Positions 1-10,038 of a stretch of 64,000 nt of DNA are shown here, piece by piece (position 1 is the first letter of the stretch; each line of letters starts with the position of its first letter). A program made the position numbers and the translations under genes. Source of the DNA: Lumbricus terrestris (taxonomy: Eukaryota; Annelida; Clitellata; Crassiclitellata; Lumbricidae). The notes below the pieces were generated by a model. The model searched no databases and had not been told where the DNA came from. It saw only the letters and a program-made list of their open reading frames with translations. The DNA lies in NCBI GenBank assembly GCA_949752735.1, contig OX457053.1:1160584-1224583 (forward strand), in the 5' to 3' direction.

Positions 1-215
1 TTCATCTCTTCAATGACATTCTCCAGCTTTCCAGGTCTTTGCATTGTCCGTACATTCCATGTCCCCACTTTGATGTTACCTTTTGTCTCTTTGGTTTTGC
101 AGGGGTTTCACTGGTTGACGACCGAGGAGGCCCCGCACCCTCCCCTGCCGGGCGCGACTCTTCCCGTAGAAATACGAGTTGACCCGTTAACGCCGTTAAC
201 TTGTTTCTGTAGAAG
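1..215 (-). mobile_element. 5' part of an RTE/BovB-like non-LTR retrotransposon (endonuclease start)
   Basis: Read on the minus strand, the first ~120 bases encode KVGTWNVRTM followed by GKLENVIEEM. This is the typical N-terminus of the APE-type endonuclease domain of RTE/BovB-like LINEs (the 'craniofacial development protein 2-like' type). The sequence to about 215, and perhaps to 440, resembles its 5' leader. The element continues off the left edge of the window. Clade assignment is tentative. Confidence 0.65.
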
Positions 216-786
216 CTTCATTTGACATATACTCGGGATTCATAGAGGGGTGGTCTCCCGTTGCCTTCCCCTCGGTGTTTTTCACGAGACACCATCTTCA
301 TGCGTTGCCGAGTTCCGTCATCCGTCCTTCAGGATCTTCTCCTCTGGATTCTCGCATATACCGGCGAGAAGTCGGTCGCCCACCACGCACTTCGTTTTCG
401 ACAAGGGGACCACGTGTAGATGGCGTCCCTACTAGACTATTTTATTTCAATATGAATAAAGGGCAGGCTGTAATGTTGTAATCTCATCTTCATACTCAGC
501 AAGGCCCACTCTCATTTCATACATTTCAATTTCTTCCAACATCTTCACTCTCGAAATTGAGCGTCGCGTATTTTAACCTGTCTCCTAAAGCAAAGAGTAG
601 CCTATAGCCTACGGAATGTCGTTAAAAATCGAATTTTATTTGTCGATTTAGAATGTATACAGTCCTTGAAATTGAATTAGGCCTGCCTGAACAGTGAACA
701 GGTGCAAAGAATCCATAATTTTTTTAAATTCTTTCCATTAGCAAAAGTTTTGGGTTTAAAAGAATTATAGTGTAAAAAAAATAAAT

Positions 787-866
787 TCGCCGGTGCCGCG
801 GCGCCCCCCAGAGACTGCGGCGCCCTAGGCAACTGCCTACTTTGCCTATAGGTAAGGCCGGCCCTG
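787..866. mobile_element. Fragment of a hAT-like repeat with CAGGGCCGGCC end
   Basis: The minus strand begins CAGGGCCGGCCTTA and continues with a CCTAGGGCGCC segment, a pattern common at the ends of hAT-related repeats in animals. Only one end is clear and no target duplication was found. Confidence 0.35.
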
Positions 867-1619
867 CTTGTAGGCGTATGTTGCGAATGTGTTCGGAAAA
901 ATGGACCCATTTTGTAAATATGAAAAAATAATAAATATTCATCGATTTGTGCAATTCAAACACCATTTTAATCATCCTGACATATTTGTCTGACACTGGT
1001 GAAAATATAAAAGTTCCAGCCTTAATAATGACGTCATTATGACGTCATTTGCATTTAGCCGGCCAGTCATGCATGGTTTCGGTTGGTATATTGGCTCTTG
1101 GTAAAACATAAACAAATTTTATAGAACCAGGAGTGAAAATAAATTAAGCCTATTAAAGAGATTGTCACTGTATACAAAATTGGTGCCTGATATCCGTGAA
1201 TACTCAGATTAATTTAATCAACATTTCAACATACAGACATTCTATTATAGTATGACACTTGAATGACATGTAGTGCTTTAAAGAACCATCACTGTAGGCT
1301 ACAGTGAGTTTGTCGATAATATTATTGTCAATATCGTTGTTTTTATATTTCCAGGTAGTGTAGGCCTGTTACTGATAATCATGGGCCTACGGTCTCCGTT
1401 TTCATTTGGTCTATTACAATATTATTCTACCATCGTTATTACTGTCATCAAAATAATGTTGATTTGTTTTCAAAGAAGATATTCTCAGGTTGACTCTTTT
1501 TCAAGAAACGTTTATAGGGAACCTATTATATCTCGAGAATTATGTCAAATACTGTGATTATTACAGGTCTAAGTAAGACATAGCCTAAATGGCAATTTTA
1601 CCAGTTTCAGATAAACATA

Positions 1620-1628
1620 TTTTGTGCC

Positions 1629-1693
<65 letters not shown>

Positions 1694-2010
1694 GTCTCTG
1701 TCTGCTTCCAGTTCTTTCTGATTCTGGTGATGTTTGTAAATATTTACTTGTCTGTATGTTTGTGTATCTGCTTGTCTGGCTACATGTGTCTCTGTCCGAG
1801 TGTCCATTTTTGCTTGCGTATCTTTGTCCGCTAGACTGCCTGTGTGTCATTCTGTTGGCCTGCAGGTCTGCCTGAGGTCTGTGTATGTCTGCCTGAGTGT
1901 CTATGTCTGCCTGTCTGTCTATGTGCGCTTGTCTGCCTATCTTCTTCTTCTGTCATCCTGTCCGTCTGCTTGTCTGTTTCTATCCGTTCGCTTACATGCA
2001 AATGTGTGCT
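1620..2010. repeat. TGTC / TC microsatellite and degenerate CTGT tract
   Basis: (TGTC)n passes into a pure (TC)n run at about 1651-1689 and then into degenerate TGTC-rich sequence. The open frames on both strands here are low-complexity artefacts. Confidence 0.9.
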
Positions 2011-2060
2011 CATTAAGTGTGTGTGTCTTTTGTCTTCTCCGCATCGTCAACTGATTGTTA

Positions 2061-2349
2061 TCAGCGAACCATTTCCATATAGCTGGGTATCCGTGCTGCT
2101 CTAATGTCCGCCTCATTAATATAATTGTGTTGCTGCTGCTGCTGTCCAGCTCGATGTAGTTCCGCCCGTGTTGTCGTTGGTTGTAGCACGTTCTGCACTA
2201 GGCCTACATGCAGCTGGGCTTCGTTTCTTGGTAACCGTAGCTCGGTGTAGTTGGGCTCGTTTCCAAACCTCTCCATTTCCTGGAGATTTTGCTGCAGACT
2301 CTCATACGAACTTTCCTTTGGTCGAACTTTCTTACTGGAACGTTTCTTG
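2061..2349 (-). CDS. Gene 1 cytoplasmic-tail exon with ITIM, YxN and YxxM motifs
   Basis: This last coding exon joins in phase 2 to the membrane exon (CG + C completes an Arg codon) and encodes residues 343-438. It begins with a basic stretch, then shows four tyrosines in signalling contexts. Tyr358 in SSYESL fits the ITIM consensus (S/I/V/L)xYxx(I/V/L). Tyr377 lies in NYTEL. Tyr419 in NYINE is a YxN site of the kind bound by Grb2 SH2 domains. Tyr433 in SYMEM is a YxxM site of the kind bound by PI3-kinase p85. A Q5 run precedes Tyr419. Functions are inferred from motif class only. The tail has no visible similarity to those of genes 2 and 3. Confidence 0.85.
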
Positions 2350-5300
2350 CTGAAATTAAATTTAATCAACCATGAAAATAATCTAGGTTTAAAATATGTA
2401 GAGTTCGAAATTCTGGACAAAACATGGACACTAATCTATTATAATTTAAGAACCATCCTTAATCCAATATCTAATCTAATCAAATATCCAATCTGCTCTA
2501 TATAAATTCTACAATAGTCCATCATGATGCACAGATTCTACTCCAGTTTAAGTAGCGTCAAAACGTTATCTAATAAATTATTAGAATCTATGTTCCAGTA
2601 AAATTCTATATTACACACGGCATAAAAGGTCGCTTCTAAGACAACTGTATTCTCGAATCCCGAGTTACAGTCCACTGGAAGTAGCCTAGCCCACTAGTTG
2701 ATATCCCTGAATGCCAGAAACTGTAATTCAAGTTACAAAAGATAAGTAAATTGTTGATGCGCTTCGAGTAGGCCTAACTACCGTATCATTTCAATCTGCT
2801 CTGCATTCAGTACTTTCATATCAGGCTTAAAACCTAATTAAACTTCTTGCAGCAATAATTATTGTCAACGATCTTAGAAAATTGCTTTATTGCAATCTGA
2901 AGACATCAATAATAATCAATGATGTCAATGTTTTTTCATTCAAAATAAATCTACGTCCTATGATAAACGAGTCACTAATGTCGGCCTAACAACCTCGTTG
3001 GCACAGACAATTGTACAGTAATCAAAACTAGGCTAAATCATTTTATTTAAGCAATAAAAATAAATTTAATATAAAACTTTTTTACTATTTACCGTCTCCG
3101 TACGACGAGAGCTACGATAACGGCTACCATGACGATAACTATCATTATGGCAACGCTCGCAACAACAGCCACCGCCATGACAACGCTTGGGTCGAAAACA
3201 ACCACAACAACTGGAGCCGTTGTGTTCGGTTTATCAGTCGCTGAAGACTCAGAAGGCATAGCACCTGTGATCATTGAAAATAATTATTTTTCACAATGGA
3301 TTTAACGAATATATAAATGTTCACAGAAAAGAGATTTTATTTGACGTCATATCATAGATGCAGAAACATTAATTTTTCACAATCCATCGAGTTTCATTTA
3401 CTTTTATAATCGAAGAATGGGTGATGTACGAATAAGAAAATTATGTCAAGAAGAATAAGAAAAATAGGCAAGAAAGGAAGAGGTCGTTAACATTAAATTT
3501 TCCTGATCATGACATTTAATCAGATTTAGACTTTCTGGACATCGGCATTATGAGGGTAGGCTAAATACTAGTCCTGACAATCGCCACTCATCCTCCCAAT
3601 CGATAGTGCTCGCTCGGTATTTACACTGAAGTAGGCCTATACCCTGGACGTAACCTATTGCCAGTTTATATTAAATACATGTAGCTGAACTAGGCTACCT
3701 CGGCGCATCCAGTGTACGAGACATCTCAAACATATTTTTGTCTGTCTGTTTTCGTGGAGATTTAATTCCCAACAATACAATACAGTACGGCGTATTAGAT
3801 TTTGCCCTGCCCGACTACGACAGAACACCGGTGACGCCGTCACGTCAAACAATAGTTTATTTACTTCTCCATTTGCTATAGCGCCCTTCAAGTTGTCTAC
3901 TCAGAAGCGCTCCCGATTACAGCGCGGACACTGCATCGGAGTTTGACGCCGAAGCGCTCGAGCAATAGTGAGCGAAGGACTTGCTCAGGATCTTTCATAT
4001 CAGAGGCTTGAACCCGGCCGTAGCCTACTCTCCGCGTAAATGGCCGACCATATCGCTACCCCAACTTCTGGGTCGCCAGTCCAGCGCATTATCTTATAGT
4101 ATAGCCTACTCGACATACTCAAAATTAATAGGTACACACGTGACCTGTTTGGCAGACGATCGTCTTGCAACAGTCGCAACTCTCCTGAGTCCACCTGTAG
4201 TCATCCACAGCAACGGCCGAACAGTCTCGGTCTGGTTTAAAGCCATTGTCGGGTTTCCAGTTGCTGTACTTCATCTCGGAAGATAAAGCATCTGCAAAAA
4301 TCATTCCAGTCAGATCGCTTCATCTTGGTTCTAAAAAGACACGCTACGAAAATGGTTTGTCACAGTCCGATTACATTTATTGCTACATAATTGATTTTGT
4401 TTCTTTTTCGGGTTTCATGGAATGAACCTTTAGTCTGTTTAGAAGGATAAATTTTATTGATCAATTTTTTTCGCTAAACTGCAGGATGAAACACTTCCCA
4501 ATTCCCGTAATAACCTCAATGTAGGACAAAATACACAGTTTGATTTTGCAAAATATTGAAGTTGCGAAGCATATTTCTATAATCGCGACACACAAAACAA
4601 CTGAAACCCTACACAACACACGTATGATGTGACGTAGGCCTATGCTTATTTCCATACCTGTTGCATTCCAGAGCCACCATTGCCTCCTCAAACCAATCCA
4701 CAGCTTAGTAGCCTTTCGAATACCTCTGAAGACCTCTCGGAATCTGTCAAGGTCATGAGCGCTGTCAATGACCGCGAGGTCGCCGCCACTTTCGACGCAC
4801 CTGTTCCGAGCATCGTATAAAGTCAAAGCTTCTCCGTTGTTCAATAGGAGACAACCATTAGTCAAAGAGATCGCATCCTCCGATTGACATGCTGTCCCTA
4901 AACAATCAGATGCAATTGCAAATGTTAGTGAAATTATGAATTTAAAATAGATATTGGTCTACTGCCAAAACGATTTCATTGTAGGCCTAGCTATTATAAA
5001 GTTGAGCAGAGATCTTGATTGGGCGCTATAAAAATGTAAATGTTGACTAAATGATGGATTGCTAGATAACAATCAATGATCAGATAGATTTAATGAAAGC
5101 CAACTCGTATGCTGCATTTCGGTTTTTAGCAAATTTGTTCGAGTTAATGCGCTATAATAATGATGCAAAGTGAAAGTGAAAATTCTGCATTTAGCCTACA
5201 GACCTCTGTATAAAAGTAGGCATGCTCTTATTTCATGCAGTTTTTAAGCTCAAGCTAAAAAAATTTAGTCATGACCATTGTGTTTCGCGACTTTTGCCTA

Positions 5301-7342
5301 GCCTGCCTAAATATTTTCGGGTGCCCATGTGCCTGCATGGGCCTAGGCCTATATATCGTCGGAACCACTACAAGGACAAAGCCAAATTATTAGTTGCAAA
5401 CAGAATGTCAACATTCTGGATTTTGTGGTCGTGAGAGCCATTCTGTAATCAACTATTCAGGCGATCATTGCGACCGAAGAGAACAGCCGTAAGCCTACTT
5501 GATAGGCCCTACACGAAATAAAGTAGCCTAAAAGAGATTCTTAGGCTAGGTGACGTTAATTGGTGTGTAATCCAGGCTTTGTTCAATTATCACCTCACAG
5601 GCTCATTAAGCACTCGATCGGAATTTGCATAGTAACCTACATTGCCAAAGTAATTTCCAACGACCCAGTTATGCAGCGTCGAATCAAACAATGTATCGGA
5701 AGCGAACATAGCCTAATAAAACTCAGATAATTATTGCACATAATTGGAGATATATTTAAGATATCAAAGTCCTGATGATATTTTTAGTTCTACTAACCAG
5801 AATACTGGCAGACGTATTTGTACTTGTTGCCTGGAAAATGTTCTTCGTAGTTCAATTCGTCTGTTAGAATTGCCTGGACGTAGTAAGGTCTCTCCAAAAG
5901 GTGCGCTACAATTAACAAACACTCCGGCTAAAGAGACTAACTACTAGGCTATATCCTATAGGTCTTAAGAGTGATTTTCTACTCCAAAACTGTTAGGGTG
6001 GCTTGTATAGGTAAATAGCACAAGGAGAAGAAGATCACTATGAATCGATTTCACAACTCTTTGTAAGGTCTTTATCATTCAGCCTTCAATTCGCAAGGTG
6101 GTATTATTAAAATGAGAAGTAGAACATGATGAGCGTCTTACATGCCATATCCCATAATAGGTATAGGCCTACATAGCCATAGTCATACATAGTCATGCAG
6201 TTAAATTCGACTCATGTCACAGCATCATCCGTTCATGCTATGACTTCTAATCATACTGCGGATTGTCAATTCGATTTACTAATAAGCACGAGTAGACCTA
6301 TAATTATGTAGGCCAACTTAAAGGTTATTTAGCCCAATAACAGTGCACAGAAAACTGGAAGACTCATCAATGGTACAACGTCGTACACACACATACACCT
6401 ATTTGTATTGCATACACACACTCACATGCGCACACACGCACACTCACACACACTCACACACACTCACACACACTCACACACACACACACACACACAACTC
6501 AGTTAGGCTATTCCCCAGAATCATATCCAGCCGAACTCCGCCACTGGTTGCACTCTACTCTACCAGTGCCATTCCTAAGCCTGGATAAAGGAGGAGGGCG
6601 TCGCTAATGGTCTTTGTTACCACACACTGACGTTAAACTGCAAATACACACATACATATCCAGCCAACGAATTTTTCTACACCAAAACCTACCTGGTTCA
6701 GTGAACGGTTTTCCATTCACCCATTTCCAGCTTAGTCTTCGAATCTCTCTTCCTGCCATCCAAACACCATCAACATTTCCCCATCTCAAAGATCCAATGT
6801 ATGTTTGCAATGCACTTTGGATGGCGTCGCTTCGAATGATCGGTAACGTGGCATTTAGTCGTCGGCAGGTCGTCCAAGCAGTTTCCCACGCGACATTAAT
6901 GATTTGGGAATTGGGTTGAAAGAAACAAGTTTCTTGTTCTCCGATGTCGTAGCAGTTTCTGCGATTTTCAACGCATTGAACTCCAAGAATGAAGCCTGTA
7001 ACAATAGTTCATCAGACAACGGAAAAGCAGGCTGATATTATTTTAGGACTGGATAACTATTTAATATGAACAAAGTATAGGCCTAGATATATATTAGGCT
7101 AGCTTAATAATTAAGCCTTATGGCAGCAATGTCGTCTAATCTGGTCACGGTGGAAGTAGCCTAAGCTATAGGTCTTCGAGCAGATAACTAGCTCTTTAGA
7201 CTCAAAACCCCATTATAATGAAAAAAATTGTAGTTTCGTATTATAGGCCTACCTAAGTTTACTATTACGTCAAACGACACTTACCGAACACTAGGCCTAT
7301 AATAGCACGAGTCCAAAGCTGTAGAATTCTAAATGATACCAT
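2061..7342 (-). CDS. Receptor gene 1: two-CTLD type I membrane protein with tyrosine-motif tail (7 exons, 438 aa)
   Basis: Exons on the minus strand, in transcript order: 7342-7285 (signal peptide), 6995-6693 and 5905-5798 (CTLD1), 4897-4658 and 4291-4145 (CTLD2), 3264-3093 (membrane), 2349-2061 (tail). Every boundary is AG/GT. Phases are 1,1,1,1,1,2 and the exon sum is 1317 nt, an exact multiple of three. The start MVSFRILQLW leads a hydrophobic segment typical of a signal peptide. CTLD1 has WMAGREI and a WKWVNG core and ends KYVCQYS. CTLD2 has GCLLL, DARNRC, GGDLAVI, WIGLRRQWW, YSNW and VCQT. The EPN/QPD and WND calcium-sugar residues of classical lectins are not visible, so binding of protein or calcium-independent ligands is more likely. 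The transmembrane helix is about residues 313-340, followed by an RRRRKKR stop-transfer cluster. Genes 2 and 3 are tandem paralogues. Ligand and cell type are unknown. The exon model is inferred from sequence only; confidence in the fold is high. Confidence 0.88.
6415..6497. repeat. (CA)n / (CACT) microsatellite
   Basis: CACA/CACT repeats end in a pure CA run. It lies in the gene 1 intron between the two CTLD1 exons. Confidence 0.9.
6532..6627 (+). repeat. Dispersed ~95-bp repeat ending in GGTCTTTGTTAC
   Basis: The segment contains CTCCGCCACTGGTTGC, AAGCCTGGATAAAGGAGG and GACGCTAATGG-type motifs. Related copies are at 16355-16438 (minus) and 63940-64000 (minus, cut by the window edge), with a weaker match near 48340-48370. 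The AAGCCTGGATAAAGGAGGAGGG core resembles sequence near RTE-type LINE ends, so this may be a retroposon fragment. Confidence 0.5.
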
Positions 7343-7649
7343 TATGCACAATAAATTATCATCAATGTTTACCGAAGCACACACAACACTCAACACACAA
7401 CTTTCATGAATACAGAAATTTTTCCAGCGAAGCGATCCAAGCATTATTTTCATTACTAAGTCAGCCAAAGATCTGTTGACGTGTTGTATGACGAATATAA
7501 TTATCACAGTCCAGTGAAGATGAATTTATTGGCCTACATTCAAGTCATGTATGATGTATAGAAATTACACACACGCACGCACACACAAACACACGTGCAA
7601 TGCCTGCTTCACCGTTGGTGTACTGATTATGGCACGCTTATGTCAGTCT

Positions 7650-7780
7650 ACAATGCTACTGGACTGGATGATGGCAAAGGACGGTTACAGAGGACTAAAG
7701 GAGGATGCACAGAACAGATACGCGTGGCGTCATTGGACATAAGAACCTGCCTGACGGCAGAGAACTAAAGAAGAAGATGT
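7650..7780 (+). mobile_element. 3' end of the same LINE family as 45655-46325
   Basis: The plus-strand reading gives [12 protein letters not shown], a short linker, then WRHW and a stop, followed by GGCAGAGAACTAAAGAAGAA. This matches the C-terminus and 3' UTR of the LINE at 45655-46325 ([16 protein letters not shown]). Strongly 5'-truncated. Confidence 0.7.
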
Positions 7781-7867
7781 CAGTCTGCTCGATATAGTAG
7801 TGGACAGCGCATGGTTAACCCTTTAACGACCAAAGTGTAAATTGTAGGCTATGTGATATCCTATGGA

Positions 7868-8070
7868 TACCCGTGGTTGATAGAGGATTGACGCGCTGGA
7901 CAGTCGATCGAGAAGTCAGGGTTCAAATCCACGTCATGGCAAACAATGTGGTTTGAGATTACTGCTCCATCTATACCCTAAGCTAACTCGGTTACAATGA
8001 GTACATTGACCGTACACTGTCGATGGGAAGATGAGATGGTGAGGGAGAGGACCGGCCGCCCGCCATCTTA
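7868..8070 (+). mobile_element. tRNA-derived SINE-like element
   Basis: The segment has a Pol III B-box-like GGTTCAAATCC at about 7919-7929, preceded by a degenerate A-box-like GATAGAGGATTGACGCGC. A non-tRNA body follows. It lacks a complete cloverleaf, so it is called a SINE rather than a tRNA gene. Confidence 0.45.
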
Positions 8071-9242
8071 TTTGCTTAGGCTAAGATGATGAAGTCGCTA
8101 ATACTTCATAACCTCAGATAATATTGAAGTTACCACCCTACATCTTCCCCACTAAGTTTGAACTTATATTAAATCTACTTACTGTTTAGCAATAAACTCA
8201 TGCTATGGACCATTTTGAAATGAAGCCATCCACCATTATAATTTGATTTAGCCTAGCTATCTGAGAGTCCATAACCGATTGAGTTGAGATCACGTGATGT
8301 AACTTTATTACCTGACGAATTGTTCTACGTCGGTAAATATGCCACAACAGACAAAAGAGAAAATATGCAACAACTGATTGCCGACCCAGACATTTATTGG
8401 GAAACGAAGACAGCAAAGTTTTTGGAAATAAAAGGTATGCGAAATCAGTAATTTTATGCTCCGACCGAGTTCTGTCATTTCTGGTAGGCTAATATTGATC
8501 CATCCTAATAGAGGTATTTTTGATAACTTAGGTTATTTAATAATGTAGGCATTAGAAGCATTTTTAGCATCAGATAATGTAGCCCTATCATCCTAATAAT
8601 AAAGGAACAACATTACAGAGATAAAGTTTACTGGTTCATAAACAAACCAAGCTACAGAAATGCTAAGTATTTATTCAAGCTCAATCTCCACATTCAATAA
8701 TCGCTGATATTCATAATATTTGAAGTCTAGGATTGAATCATAACATCTGATTTAGAGTAGGCCTAAAAAGAATCAAATATAATTTTAATGCTTCCGTTCA
8801 ATAGCAGTCTTTTTTGCTGTGTAGATGTTATTAAGACTCGCGAAATTTTAAAAAATAAGCACTTTTAAGTCAACACCAATTTCCCATATGGGATGCCCTA
8901 AATATAATTGTATTATTATATTCCTAAAGAATGGCATACATCTCCAGAATTCCATCTTCCAAAAGCTATTCCTGTTAGGCTGTTAACCTTGGTATCATCT
9001 GTTGCTAGAAAGTCATTTAATCTTACTGAGTTCTTAATAAATTGTCATCTCAGAGTAAATAATTATTAAGTCATTATGGGAGAACTTCACTGAACTGTTT
9101 CCAAGACCAGAGAGTTATTATGTAGGCCTACACAAGTTTCCTACGATTCGTTTTTCATAGCAGTCATTAGCAAATAAGCCTTCAGAACTGGCATAAACAG
9201 TGCGGATATATTTTAACATTACAAGCAACTGGTAAGTATGCT

Positions 9243-10038
9243 TCAGGCACAATTATTCTGGACGATGGGAAAAACATCCTGGAAAACAATAGCACCACCT
9301 TGCGCATCAACCTTGGTGGAAAGCTGGTCCTTTCCATTCGATGATTGAACTGATGTCTGGTGGAATGTCTTCCTGGGTTCAGAGCCAGAATTAATGTCAT
9401 CAACACCTGTAGGATTCATTTCATTCTCTGCAGATGGCTGCTTGTCATTAGCGGCTTCGGCATCAAATTCAAGCTTAGCGTAGACAATTGTCTTTATCTG
9501 ATCATCATCGTCATTGCCATCGGTTGCATCAGCAGTTCCAATCTTGGCATAGTGGTCCTGATACTGGTCTTCTATCCGACCTTCAAGCACCTTGCTGTCT
9601 TGACCTTGACATGGTTCAACTGTGCAACCTTGATTCACTTCCACTTTATGACTCTGACGCTGTGGAACACTAAGTGACGGTTCTACTCTGCGACCTTGAC
9701 CCTGCCCGGTGCTTTGACCTTGGAAGGGCTCGTAGTTATAACCTTGACAAGGTTCAGATTTACGATTTTGCCTTGGATCAACTTTTTGACCCTGACGTGG
9801 TTCGACGACATTGTGACTGTTACGGTTTTCAAAATGTTGACGGTTCAGCTTCTCATAATGACCACGTGATGTCTCAGGAATGTGACTTTTATCAAGTCCA
9901 GTGTAGTGACCTTTATCCACTTCTGATGTCGTAACCTTCACATCGGATGAAGGTGTTGTGTTGGATTCCTTCGTCTCATATGGTTTTGCCATTGGAGAAT
10001 CGACACACTTGACTCGTCGGAAGCCATCGAAGGGAAGT
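9243..10038 (-). CDS. Gene 2 cytoplasmic-tail exon: 265 residues, ITIM and EPxQGQ-type repeats
   Basis: The acceptor after CCAATCTAG gives an exon that joins the membrane exon in phase 2 (AG + A = Arg). It encodes residues 328-592 with the start LPFDGFRRVKC. Tyrosines in signalling-like contexts are Tyr373 (GHYTGL), Tyr389 (GHYEKL), Tyr428/430 (YNYEPF), Tyr491 (HYAKI) and Tyr514 (IVYAKL, an exact ITIM consensus with Ile at -2 and Leu at +3). Residues ~405-475 are an imperfect Gln/Pro-rich repeat around EPRQGQ/EPCQGQ, probably disordered. A DDDDQ acidic run precedes the ITIM. It is much longer than the tails of genes 1 and 3. Confidence 0.82.

Larger units (their letters stand above)
440..2060. 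other. 3' flank of gene 1, mostly non-coding
   Basis: No convincing gene was found. The stretch contains a hAT-like fragment near 787-866, two adjacent palindromic TGACGTCA (CRE-type) sites near 1029-1048, and a long low-complexity TGTC/TC tract at 1620-2010. The open frames through the TGTC tract are products of the repeat. Confidence 0.6.
7343..9242. other. Intergenic spacer between gene 1 and gene 2
   Basis: No protein-coding exon was recognised. It holds a LINE 3' fragment (about 7650-7780) and a tRNA-derived SINE-like segment (about 7868-8070). The rest is AT-rich sequence with scattered AGGCCT palindromes. Any promoter of gene 1 should lie just right of 7342, but no motif is diagnostic. 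Confidence 0.6.

Noticed and set aside
1569..2104. Several ORFs on both strands rich in Ser/Leu/Val/Cys or Arg/Glu/Thr
   Set aside because: They lie in a TGTC/TC simple-repeat tract; no domain or conservation signal.
4461..4657. Extension of the gene 1 CTLD2 frame beyond the donor at 4658
   Set aside because: Sequence after GCAACAG|GTATGG loses lectin similarity; the conserved continuation is the exon at 4291-4145 in matching phase.
5744..5947. Plus-strand 67-aa ORF
   Set aside because: Antisense shadow of the gene 1 CTLD1 second exon (5905-5798), whose minus-strand frame ends in KYVCQYS with correct splice sites.
7868..7945. Possible tRNA gene
   Set aside because: Only the B box is convincing; arms do not pair as a cloverleaf and a longer non-tRNA body follows, so it is called SINE-like.
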